Shown piece after piece: positions 25,587 to 33,100 of a stretch of DNA of 64,000 bases (its first letter is position 1; the number at the start of each line of letters is the position of its first letter). This DNA comes from Bin5 sp009843665 (GTDB taxonomy: Bacteria > Chloroflexota > Anaerolineae > Caldilineales > Caldilineaceae), in contig OZ244818.1 in NCBI GenBank assembly GCA_965220285.1, positions 310,001 through 374,000 on the forward strand, read 5' to 3'. A model generated the notes under the pieces. The model was not told the DNA's origin. It made no database searches and saw nothing but the letters and a program-made list of their open reading frames with translations. A program made the position numbers and the translations under genes.

Positions 25587-26026
25587 TCGAGCCGATGCGG
25601 CTGGTCCTTTTGCAAGAGTTCGATCATCACGCCGTGCGCGGCCTGGGGATGGAGGAAGGCGACGAGGCCGTGGATGCCCTGGCGAGGCGTCTCGTCGATC
25701 AGGCGGACGCCCTGGGCGCGGAGCTCGTCCAGAGCTTGTGCTATGTTGGGGACGGCGAAGCAGACGTGGTGACTGCCTTCGCCGCGACGCGCCAGGAAGC
25801 GTGCGGTGCCACTTTCGTTGTCGGTCGGGGAGAGGAGCTCGACGGTACTGTGGCCGGCGTCAAGGAATGCGATTTCGACGCCGTGGTCGGGCGCGTGGTG
25901 GCGTTCGAGGAGGCGGAAGCCGAGGACGTCGCAGTAGGTGGCGAGGGCGTCGTCGAGGTCGTTGACTACGATGCCGACGTGGTCGATGTGGGCGTTGGAG
26001 AGTTGCACTGTTTCTGGAATACTCAC
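25583..26026 (-). CDS. mce: Methylmalonyl-CoA epimerase
   Basis: It interconverts (S)- and (R)-methylmalonyl-CoA, linking propionyl-CoA carboxylation to the B12-dependent mutase. The 147-residue vicinal-oxygen-chelate protein has the paired modules and metal ligands expected: IDHVGIVVNDLDDALATYCD, VEIAFLDAGHSTVELLSP, GSHHVCFAV, and VAFLHPQAAHGVMIELLQ with the last glutamate. Start is GTG 26026. A mutase subunit lies in the same run of genes at 28343-30079, but the AAA-DUF4276 pair separates them. The epimerase starts nine bases after the DUF4276 stop. Confidence 0.92.
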   Translation of the reverse strand: MSIPETVQLSNAHIDHVGIVVNDLDDALATYCDVLGFRLLERHHAPDHGVEIAFLDAGHSTVELLSPTDNESGTARFLARRGEGSHHVCFAVPNIAQALDELRAQGVRLIDETPRQGIHGLVAFLHPQAAHGVMIELLQKDQPHRLE

Positions 26027-26035
26027 CTTCCCACC

Positions 26036-26734
26036 CTACCGTAAATCTGTTGAAGACTGGCCAGAGCTGGCCGTTGGGACTGCTTCCAAACGGTCCAGCC
26101 AGCATCCAAAGTGTGGGCATTCTCTCCTGATGGCTTCAAGACCTATTTCTAAAACGGCAAGTGCACCTAACAGCGGCTTTGTGTAGCCAGGAACAAGCAT
26201 TTCAACGCGCTTAGACGGGGCGGTTAGGGGCGAGTCGTCGATCTCTTCCGGACTGGCAAAGGCATTTCGAATGGCCTGAAACTGGTTGGCCAGGGTCGGT
26301 CTTTCTATGCCGCGACTAAACGCAGCGCAGTCGCTAAAGAGCATCGCCTCAAACTCATGCATCATTACGTATGGGATGAATCTACTGGGGTTAAAGTTTT
26401 TTCCCATATCCAGGCAGACATCTGCCAAGAGACCTTTTTCGACGGTCCGAGCCTTTTCCGGATACTGTGCTTTGTTGGCATTCTTCCTTCCAGGCCATGA
26501 GCCAGACCCGCTCTGCGGGAGACCATAGAAGTCAACCATTGTGCTGACTATGCGTTCAGCATCTTGCTTCAGAAACTTCAATATGTCCCTTTTGGCACTC
26601 GGGCATGGCCTTACTCCGCCGGTTGGTCGGGGAACGATCTCAGTGTATCCATAGGAGTAGAGATGGGGAGCAAGAACCTCCTTTACAAAACTCTCTTCAG
26701 TTTGGCCCTCAACATAGAGGAATAGCCTTGTCAT
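26036..26734 (-). CDS. DUF4276 family protein, predicted Toprim-like effector paired with an ATPase
   Basis: The 232-residue product starts at ATG 26734 (MTRLFLYVEGQTEESFVKEV), 16 bases after the ATPase stop; a longer frame to 26782 overlaps that gene. DUF4276 marks are the VEGQTEE turn (E9, with E13/E14), the MVDFYGLP block (D68, Y70, G71) and MMHEFEAMLFSD (H126, E127, E129, D135). These acidic positions look like the metal site of Toprim-type nucleases. Similar ATPase plus Toprim-like pairs act in phage defence (OLD-like, PARIS, AbiL), so a nuclease or toxin effector role is likely but not shown. Base composition is clearly more A+T-rich than the flanking metabolic genes, suggesting acquisition together with the ATPase gene. 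Confidence 0.8.
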   Translation of the reverse strand: MTRLFLYVEGQTEESFVKEVLAPHLYSYGYTEIVPRPTGGVRPCPSAKRDILKFLKQDAERIVSTMVDFYGLPQSGSGSWPGRKNANKAQYPEKARTVEKGLLADVCLDMGKNFNPSRFIPYVMMHEFEAMLFSDCAAFSRGIERPTLANQFQAIRNAFASPEEIDDSPLTAPSKRVEMLVPGYTKPLLGALAVLEIGLEAIRRECPHFGCWLDRLEAVPTASSGQSSTDLR

Positions 26735-26750
26735 CTCCGCAGTCCTCAAA

Positions 26751-27851
26751 TCATTCCCGATTGGGGCGTCCGCCGAATTCATTCATTTCCCACAACTGTC
26801 CTAGACTGTATTCTTCCAACCAAACTCTCAAGCTCTCAGCGTCAAGCCGAGTGAACACACTCTTTCCTCGACGACGGTCTGTCACGAGCACGTCTTCTGG
26901 TTCAAAGTGATTAAGAAGGATAGGTGATTGAGTTGCCAGGATGACTTGCGACTTTACGGAGGCAAGCTTAACCAGCGAGGCCAGCAGGGTAATTGCATAG
27001 GGGTGTAATCCTAGTTCCGGCTCATCTAACAGGATAACGGAAGGGCGCAATTCCTCTGGTTGCAGCATCAGAGTCGCCAGAGCAATGAAGCGTAAGGTTC
27101 CGTCGGAAAATGAAGAAACGTCAAAGTAGGCGTCGGTTCCTTTATGCCGCCATTCGAGGCGAATCCTGTCTTGGTTAAGAGCCGAAGGTTCAAGTAGAAA
27201 ATCTTCGAAAAACGGCGCGACTAGCCGAACGGTACGCCGGACAAGGCGGTAATTTTCTTCATACCTTTGGTGCATGAGATGTAAGAATGAGGCCAAATTA
27301 GAGCCATCCATTCGTAAGAATCGATTGTCATTTACATCCGCTGTTTTGCGCAAAGGCGAAGCTGAACTCGTGTCATGAAAGTGATAAAGGCGCCAACTAT
27401 TCAGATGGTTCTGAACATGCCATTTGACTCCTTCACTGGCCGGCCTACTTATTCCTGCCTCTCCGCCCCGACCTATAAGACTTTCGGAGTAGGGGTAAGG
27501 ACGGTCCTCCTTTTCCCAGAAGGAAATAGTTTCTCGACTTGGATGAAGTTCATCAGTTTCGGTCGACTGCAGATGAACTTCATATTGATTTTTCTGGCCG
27601 TCAAATGACAGGTGAATTCTCAGGCTCTCGGTTGTCCTCCAACCGAAGTGCATGATTCTGTCAGCACCTCCCGCGCGAGTCACGTATAGTTGCAGGCGCC
27701 CCAATCGGAGGGCGTTTAGGAGCGAGAAGACTCCAATGAAGTTCGATTTCCCCGACCCATTTGGCCCGATCAAGACGTTTATCCGGCGAAGCTCTAAATT
27801 CCGAATCGATGCGATGCTCTTGAATCCCTCCACTGTGATGTAGTCGAGCAC
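26751..27851 (-). CDS. AAA_21/OLD-like ATPase (SMC-type ABC ATPase)
   Basis: The 366-residue product begins MLDYITVEGFKSIASIRNLE, the usual opening of RecF/SMC-like AAA_21 proteins. Walker A is GPNGSGKS (29-36), an ABC-like signature lies in SFSDGTLRF (about 247-255), Walker B is VILLDEPELGLHP (D276, E277) and a switch motif is ATQSP (306-310). A variable middle of about 180 residues replaces the coiled coil. Start is GTG 27851 with GAGGAG six bases upstream, and the gene begins three bases after the thioesterase stop. It forms a two-gene unit with the DUF4276 gene. Composition is A+T-rich: 27241-27300 has 23 G/C of 60, against 42 of 60 at 28021-28080. Confidence 0.88.
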   Translation of the reverse strand: MLDYITVEGFKSIASIRNLELRRINVLIGPNGSGKSNFIGVFSLLNALRLGRLQLYVTRAGGADRIMHFGWRTTESLRIHLSFDGQKNQYEVHLQSTETDELHPSRETISFWEKEDRPYPYSESLIGRGGEAGISRPASEGVKWHVQNHLNSWRLYHFHDTSSASPLRKTADVNDNRFLRMDGSNLASFLHLMHQRYEENYRLVRRTVRLVAPFFEDFLLEPSALNQDRIRLEWRHKGTDAYFDVSSFSDGTLRFIALATLMLQPEELRPSVILLDEPELGLHPYAITLLASLVKLASVKSQVILATQSPILLNHFEPEDVLVTDRRRGKSVFTRLDAESLRVWLEEYSLGQLWEMNEFGGRPNRE

Positions 27852-27854
27852 GCT

Positions 27855-28343
27855 TTACTCCTCATCCTCGTAGAGACGCCAGCCGGGCAGTTCCACGTCT
27901 TGTCCGGAGATGGCGCTGAGCGGCAGCTTCAGGAATTTGCCTTCGGCGCGCATTGCGATGGTGCCGTCGGGGAGATAGATTTCGCCGCTGCCGGTGAACA
28001 TACGGCGGTTCCGGGTCAGGACGCGGCCGCGGGCGCTGACTTCGGTTCCGAGCGGGACGGGATGCAGGAATCGTGTGGTCAGCTCGGCGGTGATGCCCCA
28101 CCGTTCCACGTTTACGCCGGAGCCGTAGTTGATGGCACGGGCGATGGTCTCGTCGAGGACGCCTGTGAGGACACCGCCGTGCATGCGGCCGGGATAGCCC
28201 TGATGGCAGTGCCGTCCGGAGAAGAGGGCGAGGAGTTCGGCGGCGCCGGCTGCGGAGGCGGTTTCGTAGAAGCGCACTTTCACGCCGGCTACGTTTTCCA
28301 GGCCGCAGACAAAACAGTAAGCGCTGTTCGGTTGCTTTTGCAT
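27855..28343 (-). CDS. PaaI-type hotdog-fold thioesterase
   Basis: The 162-residue protein begins MQKQPNSAYCFVCGLENVAG, with the C-x-x-C-G opening common in this thioesterase group. The hotdog core follows: YPGRMHGGVLTGVLDETIAR and TTRFLHPVPLGTEVSARGRV. It would hydrolyse an acyl-CoA, in this context perhaps one linked to propionate/methylmalonate metabolism. The ATG at 28343 overlaps the mutase stop by one base (TGATG), so the two are translationally coupled; an in-frame start at 28397 would lie inside the mutase. It ends three bases before the ATPase gene. Confidence 0.87.
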   Translation of the reverse strand: MQKQPNSAYCFVCGLENVAGVKVRFYETASAAGAAELLALFSGRHCHQGYPGRMHGGVLTGVLDETIARAINYGSGVNVERWGITAELTTRFLHPVPLGTEVSARGRVLTRNRRMFTGSGEIYLPDGTIAMRAEGKFLKLPLSAISGQDVELPGWRLYEDEE

Positions 28344-30079
28344 CACACCCAACTGGAAGGCTGAAACTCGCCGAATGCCGCCCTGAGGGCGTCGCAAATC
28401 TCGCCAGTGGTGACGTCGCTCTCCACTGCTTCGATGAAGAGCGGCATCAGTGGGGCGCCTTCTGTGCGTGCGGCCTCCTCAATGCGTCGGAGGATGGCGG
28501 AGGCCTTTTTCTGATCACGTCCGGCGCGCAGCGCGGCCAGGGCTGCGATCTGCTCATTCTGCACGACCTCGTCGACGTGCAGGGTCTCTTCGGGGAGCGT
28601 TGCTCCGCCCTGGTAGCTGTTGAGACCAACAACGGTCTGGTCACCGCTTTCGATGGCGCGCAGGGAGGCGTAGGCCGACTCCTGGATTTCACGTTGAATG
28701 AAGCCATCGGCAACGGCCTGCATGGCACCGCCCATTTCGTCGATGCGTTCAATGTAGTCGCAGGCCTGGCGTTCAATTTCGTCGGTCAGCCATTCAATGT
28801 AGTAGCTGCCGCCGAGCGGGTCGACGACGTCGCCCACGCCGCTCTCACCGGCGAGTATCTGCTGTGTGCGGAGGGCGATTTCGACGGCTTTCTCGGTGGG
28901 TAAGGCGAGAGCCTCGTCCTTGGAGTTGGTGTGCAGGCTCTGGGTGCCGCCCAGGATTGCGGCGAGGGCCTGGACGGTAACGCGGACTATGTTGTTGTCC
29001 GGCTGTTGGGTGGTGAGGGTACTGCCGCCGGTCTGGGTGTGAAAGCGAAGCCGCCAGCTCTTGGGGTCTCTGGCGCCGAAACGCTGGCGCATCAGCTTTG
29101 CCCAGAGGCGGCGGGCGGCACGGAACTTGGCCACCTCCTCCAGAAAGTCGTTGTGGGCGTTGAAGAAGAAGCTGATCTGGGAGGCGAACAGGTCCACATC
29201 AAGCCCGACGTTGATCGCCTGTTGAACGTATTCGACGGCGTTGGCAATGGTGAAGGCAACTTCCTGGACGGCACTGCTGCCAGCTTCGCGAATGTGATAT
29301 CCGCTGACCGATATCGTGTTCCATCTGGGCAGATGCCGGGCGCAGTAGAGAAAGAGGTCGGTCATCAGACGCATGGAGGGCGCGGGCGGGAAGATGTAGG
29401 TGCCGCGGGCGATGTACTCCTTCAGGATATCGTTCTGCACTGTGCCACGCAGTTTTTGCGGGGATACGCCCTGCTCGCGGGCGACGGCAATTACCATTGC
29501 CAAGAGGATCGCGGCCGGTGCGTTGATCGTCATGCTGACGCTGACTTCATCCAGGGGGATGCCATGGAGAAGCGTGCGCATGTCCTGCAGGCTGCTGATG
29601 GAGACGCCTACCTTGCCCACTTCGCCCTGAGCGAGCTCGTGGTCGGCGTCATAGCCGATTTGGGTAGGGAGGTCAAAGGCCACAGAGAGTCCAGTCTGTC
29701 CCTGTTCGATCAGGTAGTGGTAACGCCGGTTGCTCTCGGCTGCCGAGCCGAAACCAGCGTACTGGCGCATGGTCCAGAGGCGGCCGCGATACATATTGGG
29801 TTGTACGCCGCGGGTGAAGGGGAATTCGCCGGGGAAGCCGAGTTTTCGCTGATATTCGGAGGCGTTTGTGCCGTCTGAGGACGTGTCGGAGGGTGTGTAG
29901 AGAGGTTGGATGACGATGGAAGGGCTGCTGGTCGTGAACTTCGCTTTGCGCTCGGGGAAACGACTGACCACGGGGGCCAGCGTGTTTTTCTGCCAGGCCT
30001 GTTTCAGGGTGGACAGTTTGCCAGGGTTAGCGTGCGGGTGCGAGCCATCGGGCTGCGGCTTGCCATTTGGTTCATCCAT
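28343..30079 (-). CDS. Methylmalonyl-CoA (or related acyl-CoA) mutase, large catalytic subunit
   Basis: It rearranges acyl-CoA carbon skeletons with adenosylcobalamin. The TIM-barrel domain is clear: FPFTRGVQPNMYRGRLWTMR, QYAGFGSAAESNRRYHYL, GLSVAFDLPTQIGYD, RGTVQNDILKEYIARGTYI, FHTQTGGSTLTTQQPDNNIV and GDVVDPLGGSYYIE. There is no C-terminal B12-binding domain (no DxHxxG), so a separate small subunit must be encoded elsewhere, as in archaeal and many Chloroflexota mutases. Substrate choice between methylmalonyl- and isobutyryl/ethylmalonyl-CoA cannot be fixed, but the nearby epimerase favours methylmalonyl. I use the ATG at 30079; a TTG at 30112, closer to the recR stop, is possible. Confidence 0.93.
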   Translation of the reverse strand: MDEPNGKPQPDGSHPHANPGKLSTLKQAWQKNTLAPVVSRFPERKAKFTTSSPSIVIQPLYTPSDTSSDGTNASEYQRKLGFPGEFPFTRGVQPNMYRGRLWTMRQYAGFGSAAESNRRYHYLIEQGQTGLSVAFDLPTQIGYDADHELAQGEVGKVGVSISSLQDMRTLLHGIPLDEVSVSMTINAPAAILLAMVIAVAREQGVSPQKLRGTVQNDILKEYIARGTYIFPPAPSMRLMTDLFLYCARHLPRWNTISVSGYHIREAGSSAVQEVAFTIANAVEYVQQAINVGLDVDLFASQISFFFNAHNDFLEEVAKFRAARRLWAKLMRQRFGARDPKSWRLRFHTQTGGSTLTTQQPDNNIVRVTVQALAAILGGTQSLHTNSKDEALALPTEKAVEIALRTQQILAGESGVGDVVDPLGGSYYIEWLTDEIERQACDYIERIDEMGGAMQAVADGFIQREIQESAYASLRAIESGDQTVVGLNSYQGGATLPEETLHVDEVVQNEQIAALAALRAGRDQKKASAILRRIEEAARTEGAPLMPLFIEAVESDVTTGEICDALRAAFGEFQPSSWV

Positions 30080-30119
30080 CTCGATACACTCGGTTGGCGT
30101 GCCTTGAATCAAGAAGAGG

Positions 30120-30746
30120 TTACATTTCCAGCCGTCCGGCCAGGGCGTTACTGAGGGTCATTTCATCAGCGTACTCGAGGTCGCCGCCGGTTGGCAGGCC
30201 GCGGGCCAGGCGGGTTACGCGCACACCCAGGGGCTTGATGAGCCTGGCAATGTACATTGCGGTTGCTTCTCCTTCGAGATTCGGATTGGTGGCCACCAGA
30301 AGCTCCCGGGTTTCAACGTCATCGGCATGTCCGCCTGGATGGCCGGGCTGCAGCCGGTTGAGCAATTCGCGAAGCTTCAGGTCGTCCGGGCCAATTCCTT
30401 CCACGGGCGAAATCGCACCGTGGAGTACGTGGTAGAGACCCTGGAATGATCCGGTACGCTCAATGGCCTGGACGTCGAGAGGCTCTTCGACGACACAGAT
30501 AATCGACTTGTCGCGCTGGTCGTTGTCACAGATTGCGCAGGGGTCCTTGTCGGCGATGTTGTAGCAGAGGCCGCAGAATAGCGTTTCGGCCTTAAGCTCC
30601 TGCAGGGCGGACGCCAGGGAGAGCGCGATCTCCTCGTCGTTGCGCAGAAGGAAATAGGCAAGGCGGGAGGCGGATTTGGGGCCGATGCCGGGCAGGCGGC
30701 TGAAGGCGTCGATGAGGTTGGAAACAGGTTGCGCGAGCGGCGCCAT
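30120..30746 (-). CDS. recR: Recombination mediator RecR
   Basis: RecR works with RecO/RecF to load RecA at gaps. The 208-residue product has the helix-hairpin-helix (FSRLPGIGPKSASRLAYFLL), the C4 zinc finger (C58, C61, C70, C73 in CGLCYNIADKDPCAIC), the Toprim domain (IICVVEEPLDVQAIERTG) and the Walker-like C terminus (TRLARGLPTGGDLEYADEMT). It follows dnaX and ybaB in the conserved dnaX-ybaB-recR order, 27 bases after ybaB, and is followed closely by the mutase gene. Confidence 0.97.
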   Translation of the reverse strand: MAPLAQPVSNLIDAFSRLPGIGPKSASRLAYFLLRNDEEIALSLASALQELKAETLFCGLCYNIADKDPCAICDNDQRDKSIICVVEEPLDVQAIERTGSFQGLYHVLHGAISPVEGIGPDDLKLRELLNRLQPGHPGGHADDVETRELLVATNPNLEGEATAMYIARLIKPLGVRVTRLARGLPTGGDLEYADEMTLSNALAGRLEM

Positions 30747-30773
30747 TGCGCGTTCCCCAGGATGCCAGCTGGT

Positions 30774-31181
30774 TCAGAATCCGAGGCCGGGGAAGTTCAG
30801 GCCGTCGGCGAACCCTCCCATGCGCTCTTCGGTGAGGGACTTTACTTTTTCGGAGGCGTCGCCGATGGCTGCGAGAAGCAGGTCTTCCAGCATTTCCACG
30901 TCGTCGGGATCGACCACTTCCGGTTTGATACGCAAGGCCTGTACGGCCTGGTGGCCGTCCATATCCACTTCGACCATTCCACCGCCGGCACTGCCGGTAA
31001 CGATTTCTGCGGCCAGCTCCTCCTGGGCCTGTTCCATATCACCCTGCATTTTGCGCACACGCGCTGCGAGGTCGCCGCCCATACCGCCGCCGAGTGAACC
31101 GCCGGCAGGCATACCGGGGGCGCCGCCTCCAAATGGGTTGTTGCCGCTTCTTGTTCTGCGATTCCTCTTCTTCTTGGCCAT
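30774..31181 (-). CDS. ybaB: YbaB/EbfC nucleoid-associated protein
   Basis: The 135-residue protein has a family-typical core (LAARVRKMQGDMEQAQEELA, GGGMVEVDMDGHQAVQALRI, EVVDPDDVEMLEDLLLAAIG) that forms a DNA-binding dimer. A basic, glycine-rich N-terminal tail (MAKKKRNRRTRSGNNPFGGG onward) adds about 35 residues not seen in the E. coli protein and may increase DNA contact. It lies between dnaX and recR. Confidence 0.93.
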   Translation of the reverse strand: MAKKKRNRRTRSGNNPFGGGAPGMPAGGSLGGGMGGDLAARVRKMQGDMEQAQEELAAEIVTGSAGGGMVEVDMDGHQAVQALRIKPEVVDPDDVEMLEDLLLAAIGDASEKVKSLTEERMGGFADGLNFPGLGF

Positions 31182-31217
31182 AGAGTCTACTCCATTCGCA
31201 AGATGTAATGTGCTGCC

Positions 31218-32864
31218 CTAGGGTTGGTCCTCTGCCTGGCGGCCGTCGCTTACCTTGGCACCCAGTTCGGTTACGGCGTACTCCAGCAGGGGATCAGGCC
31301 CGTTTGACTCTGTTTCCTCGACGGCGTGCCCTGCAGCAGAGGGGATTGTGGCTTTTTCGCCGCTCTGACAGATGAGCGTAACCTGCTGGCCAAGTATTTC
31401 AGCCAGAATACCTGATATGGCATCCTTGGTTCGGGCCTCTGAGATCACGCCTTGGGTAAAGGAGTTGTTTCCAAAGGCGATTGCCACTGCATCGCCGCCG
31501 ATTGCGAGATCTCGAATGGAGCGCAGAGAGGCCTGTTCTTTGGGCCCGCACCGTTCGCGGACGGTAGCCATGAATTCGTCCCAGCGGTCCCTCAGCCGTT
31601 GAACGGCCTCGGCGTCCAGCGGCGCAGCGGACGTTTGTTGGGCAACGGGACTGCTGGTGGGGCGCGTGGCAGGCGAAGTCGTGCCCTTGGCGGCTGCCGG
31701 GTGTGTTGGGGACTGTGGCTGAGCTGCTGCCTGGACGGGCGCTGTCGCAACCGGCTGCTGCCGGACGCCTTCGATGAGTTCGACCAACGCCAACTCAAGG
31801 GGAAGCTGGGGCTGGAAACCTCCTTTCAGCTCACCCATGGCCTGGCTGAATCTCTTGATGGCCCCGAGCGTATCCGCGTTCTCTATTTCTTGCGCCTGCT
31901 TTTGCATCGTGCGGACGGTATCAGGAGCACAGTCTTCCAGCAGGGCGCCGTCGCCGACCATCTGAATGAGCATTACGCCGCGCAGGTGTTCGACGACCTG
32001 GGCCACGAATTCATTGAGGCTACCTCCCTTGAGGAGCAGGTCGCGGATCAGCGCCAGGCCTGCCGAGACGTTTCTGGCGGCCAGTGCGTCCACAAAGGCG
32101 GCCACGGTTTCACTGGCGGCGCTGCCCAGGACCTGTTGTACTTGCTCCAAGGAGATTGCCAGGCTGTCATCAGGGGAGGCGGCTGCGCCGTAGCTGGTCA
32201 TCTGATCGAGCAGACTAACAGCGTCGCGCATGCAGCCCTGCGCGCTGCGGGCGATGGCGAAGATTGCCGCCTCCTGGACTTCGAAACCTTCTTCTGCGGC
32301 GATATAGGTGAGATGGGCCGCGATTTCGGCAACGGGAATGCGGCGAAAATCGAAGCGCTGGCAACGGCTGAGAACGGTTGCGGGAATGCGATGGGGTTCG
32401 GTCGTCGCCAAGACGAAACGGGCGTAGGGGGGAGGCTCCTCCAGCGTTTTGAGCAGTGCGTTGAATGCGCTGGCGCTGAGCATGTGGACTTCGTCGATGA
32501 TGTAGATTTTGTATCGTGACTCGCTAGGCTGGAAGCCGACCTTTTCGCGCAGTTCGCGGACGTCGTCGACACTGTTGTTGCTGGCAGCGTCGATTTCGAT
32601 GAGGTCCAGCATCCGGCCCTGGTTGATGGCGATACAGTGGTCACAGCGGTTGCAGGGACGATTCTCTTCGTCCATACAGTTGAGGGCTTTGGCAAGGATT
32701 CTGGCGGTGGAGGTCTTGCCAGTGCCGCGCGGGCCGGCGAACAGGTAGGCGTGGGCCACCCGTCCTTCGCGCAGAGCATTCAGGAGGGTGGTCGTAACGT
32801 GTTCCTGTCCTACAACCTGGTCGAAAGTCTGGCTGCGCCACTTGCGGTACAGCGCCTGTGCCAT
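31218..32864 (-). CDS. dnaX: DNA polymerase III subunit gamma/tau
   Basis: It is the ATPase motor of the clamp loader. The 548-residue product has Walker A GPRGTGKT (44-51), the zinc ligands in CMDEENRPCNRCDHC, Walker B and sensor blocks YIIDEVHMLSASAFNALLKT, and the SRC arginine finger (TVLSRCQRFDFRRIPV). A proline/alanine-rich linker near residue 380 leads to a divergent tau-like C-terminal domain. Start is ATG 32864 (MAQALYRKWR) with GGGAG eight bases upstream; the frame extends to 32879. I see no frameshift heptamer, so gamma is probably not made. It heads the dnaX-ybaB-recR-mutase run. Confidence 0.96.
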   Translation of the reverse strand: MAQALYRKWRSQTFDQVVGQEHVTTTLLNALREGRVAHAYLFAGPRGTGKTSTARILAKALNCMDEENRPCNRCDHCIAINQGRMLDLIEIDAASNNSVDDVRELREKVGFQPSESRYKIYIIDEVHMLSASAFNALLKTLEEPPPYARFVLATTEPHRIPATVLSRCQRFDFRRIPVAEIAAHLTYIAAEEGFEVQEAAIFAIARSAQGCMRDAVSLLDQMTSYGAAASPDDSLAISLEQVQQVLGSAASETVAAFVDALAARNVSAGLALIRDLLLKGGSLNEFVAQVVEHLRGVMLIQMVGDGALLEDCAPDTVRTMQKQAQEIENADTLGAIKRFSQAMGELKGGFQPQLPLELALVELIEGVRQQPVATAPVQAAAQPQSPTHPAAAKGTTSPATRPTSSPVAQQTSAAPLDAEAVQRLRDRWDEFMATVRERCGPKEQASLRSIRDLAIGGDAVAIAFGNNSFTQGVISEARTKDAISGILAEILGQQVTLICQSGEKATIPSAAGHAVEETESNGPDPLLEYAVTELGAKVSDGRQAEDQP

Positions 32865-33085
32865 CTGTCTCGCTCCCACAGGGCGACGAAGCTGAGAAAG
32901 TTTCGCGCCCCCTAAAACGCTTTCCTACATGCCAAATCAGTCTACCATCGGGCAAGACCTGAAGCAAACGGTTAGGCGTTTTTCCGGGTGCATCTCATTT
33001 GGGGATGTTAAAGCTGAGGTGAGGGTTTCATGCCGGCGGTGTGGGCAAGTTCGCCCTGATATTGTGATGCGTCTGTTTTTGCACG

Positions 33086-33094
33086 TGGTATACT
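33086..33094 (+). promoter_or_regulatory. Extended -10 element implying a leaderless transcript
   Basis: TGG-TATACT (33086-33094) ends six bases before the ATG at 33101. Transcription from it would start at or next to that A, leaving no 5' leader; no ribosome site is seen before the ATG either. Confidence 0.5.
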
Positions 33095-33100
33095 TTCACT

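Noticed and set aside
28931..29878. Plus-strand open frame of about 315 codons opposite the acyl-CoA mutase gene
   Set aside because: Shadow frame over invariant mutase motifs; its translation has no recognisable features.
31452..32519. Plus-strand open frame of about 355 codons opposite dnaX
   Set aside because: Antisense to conserved dnaX motifs, no ribosome site, no family resemblance.
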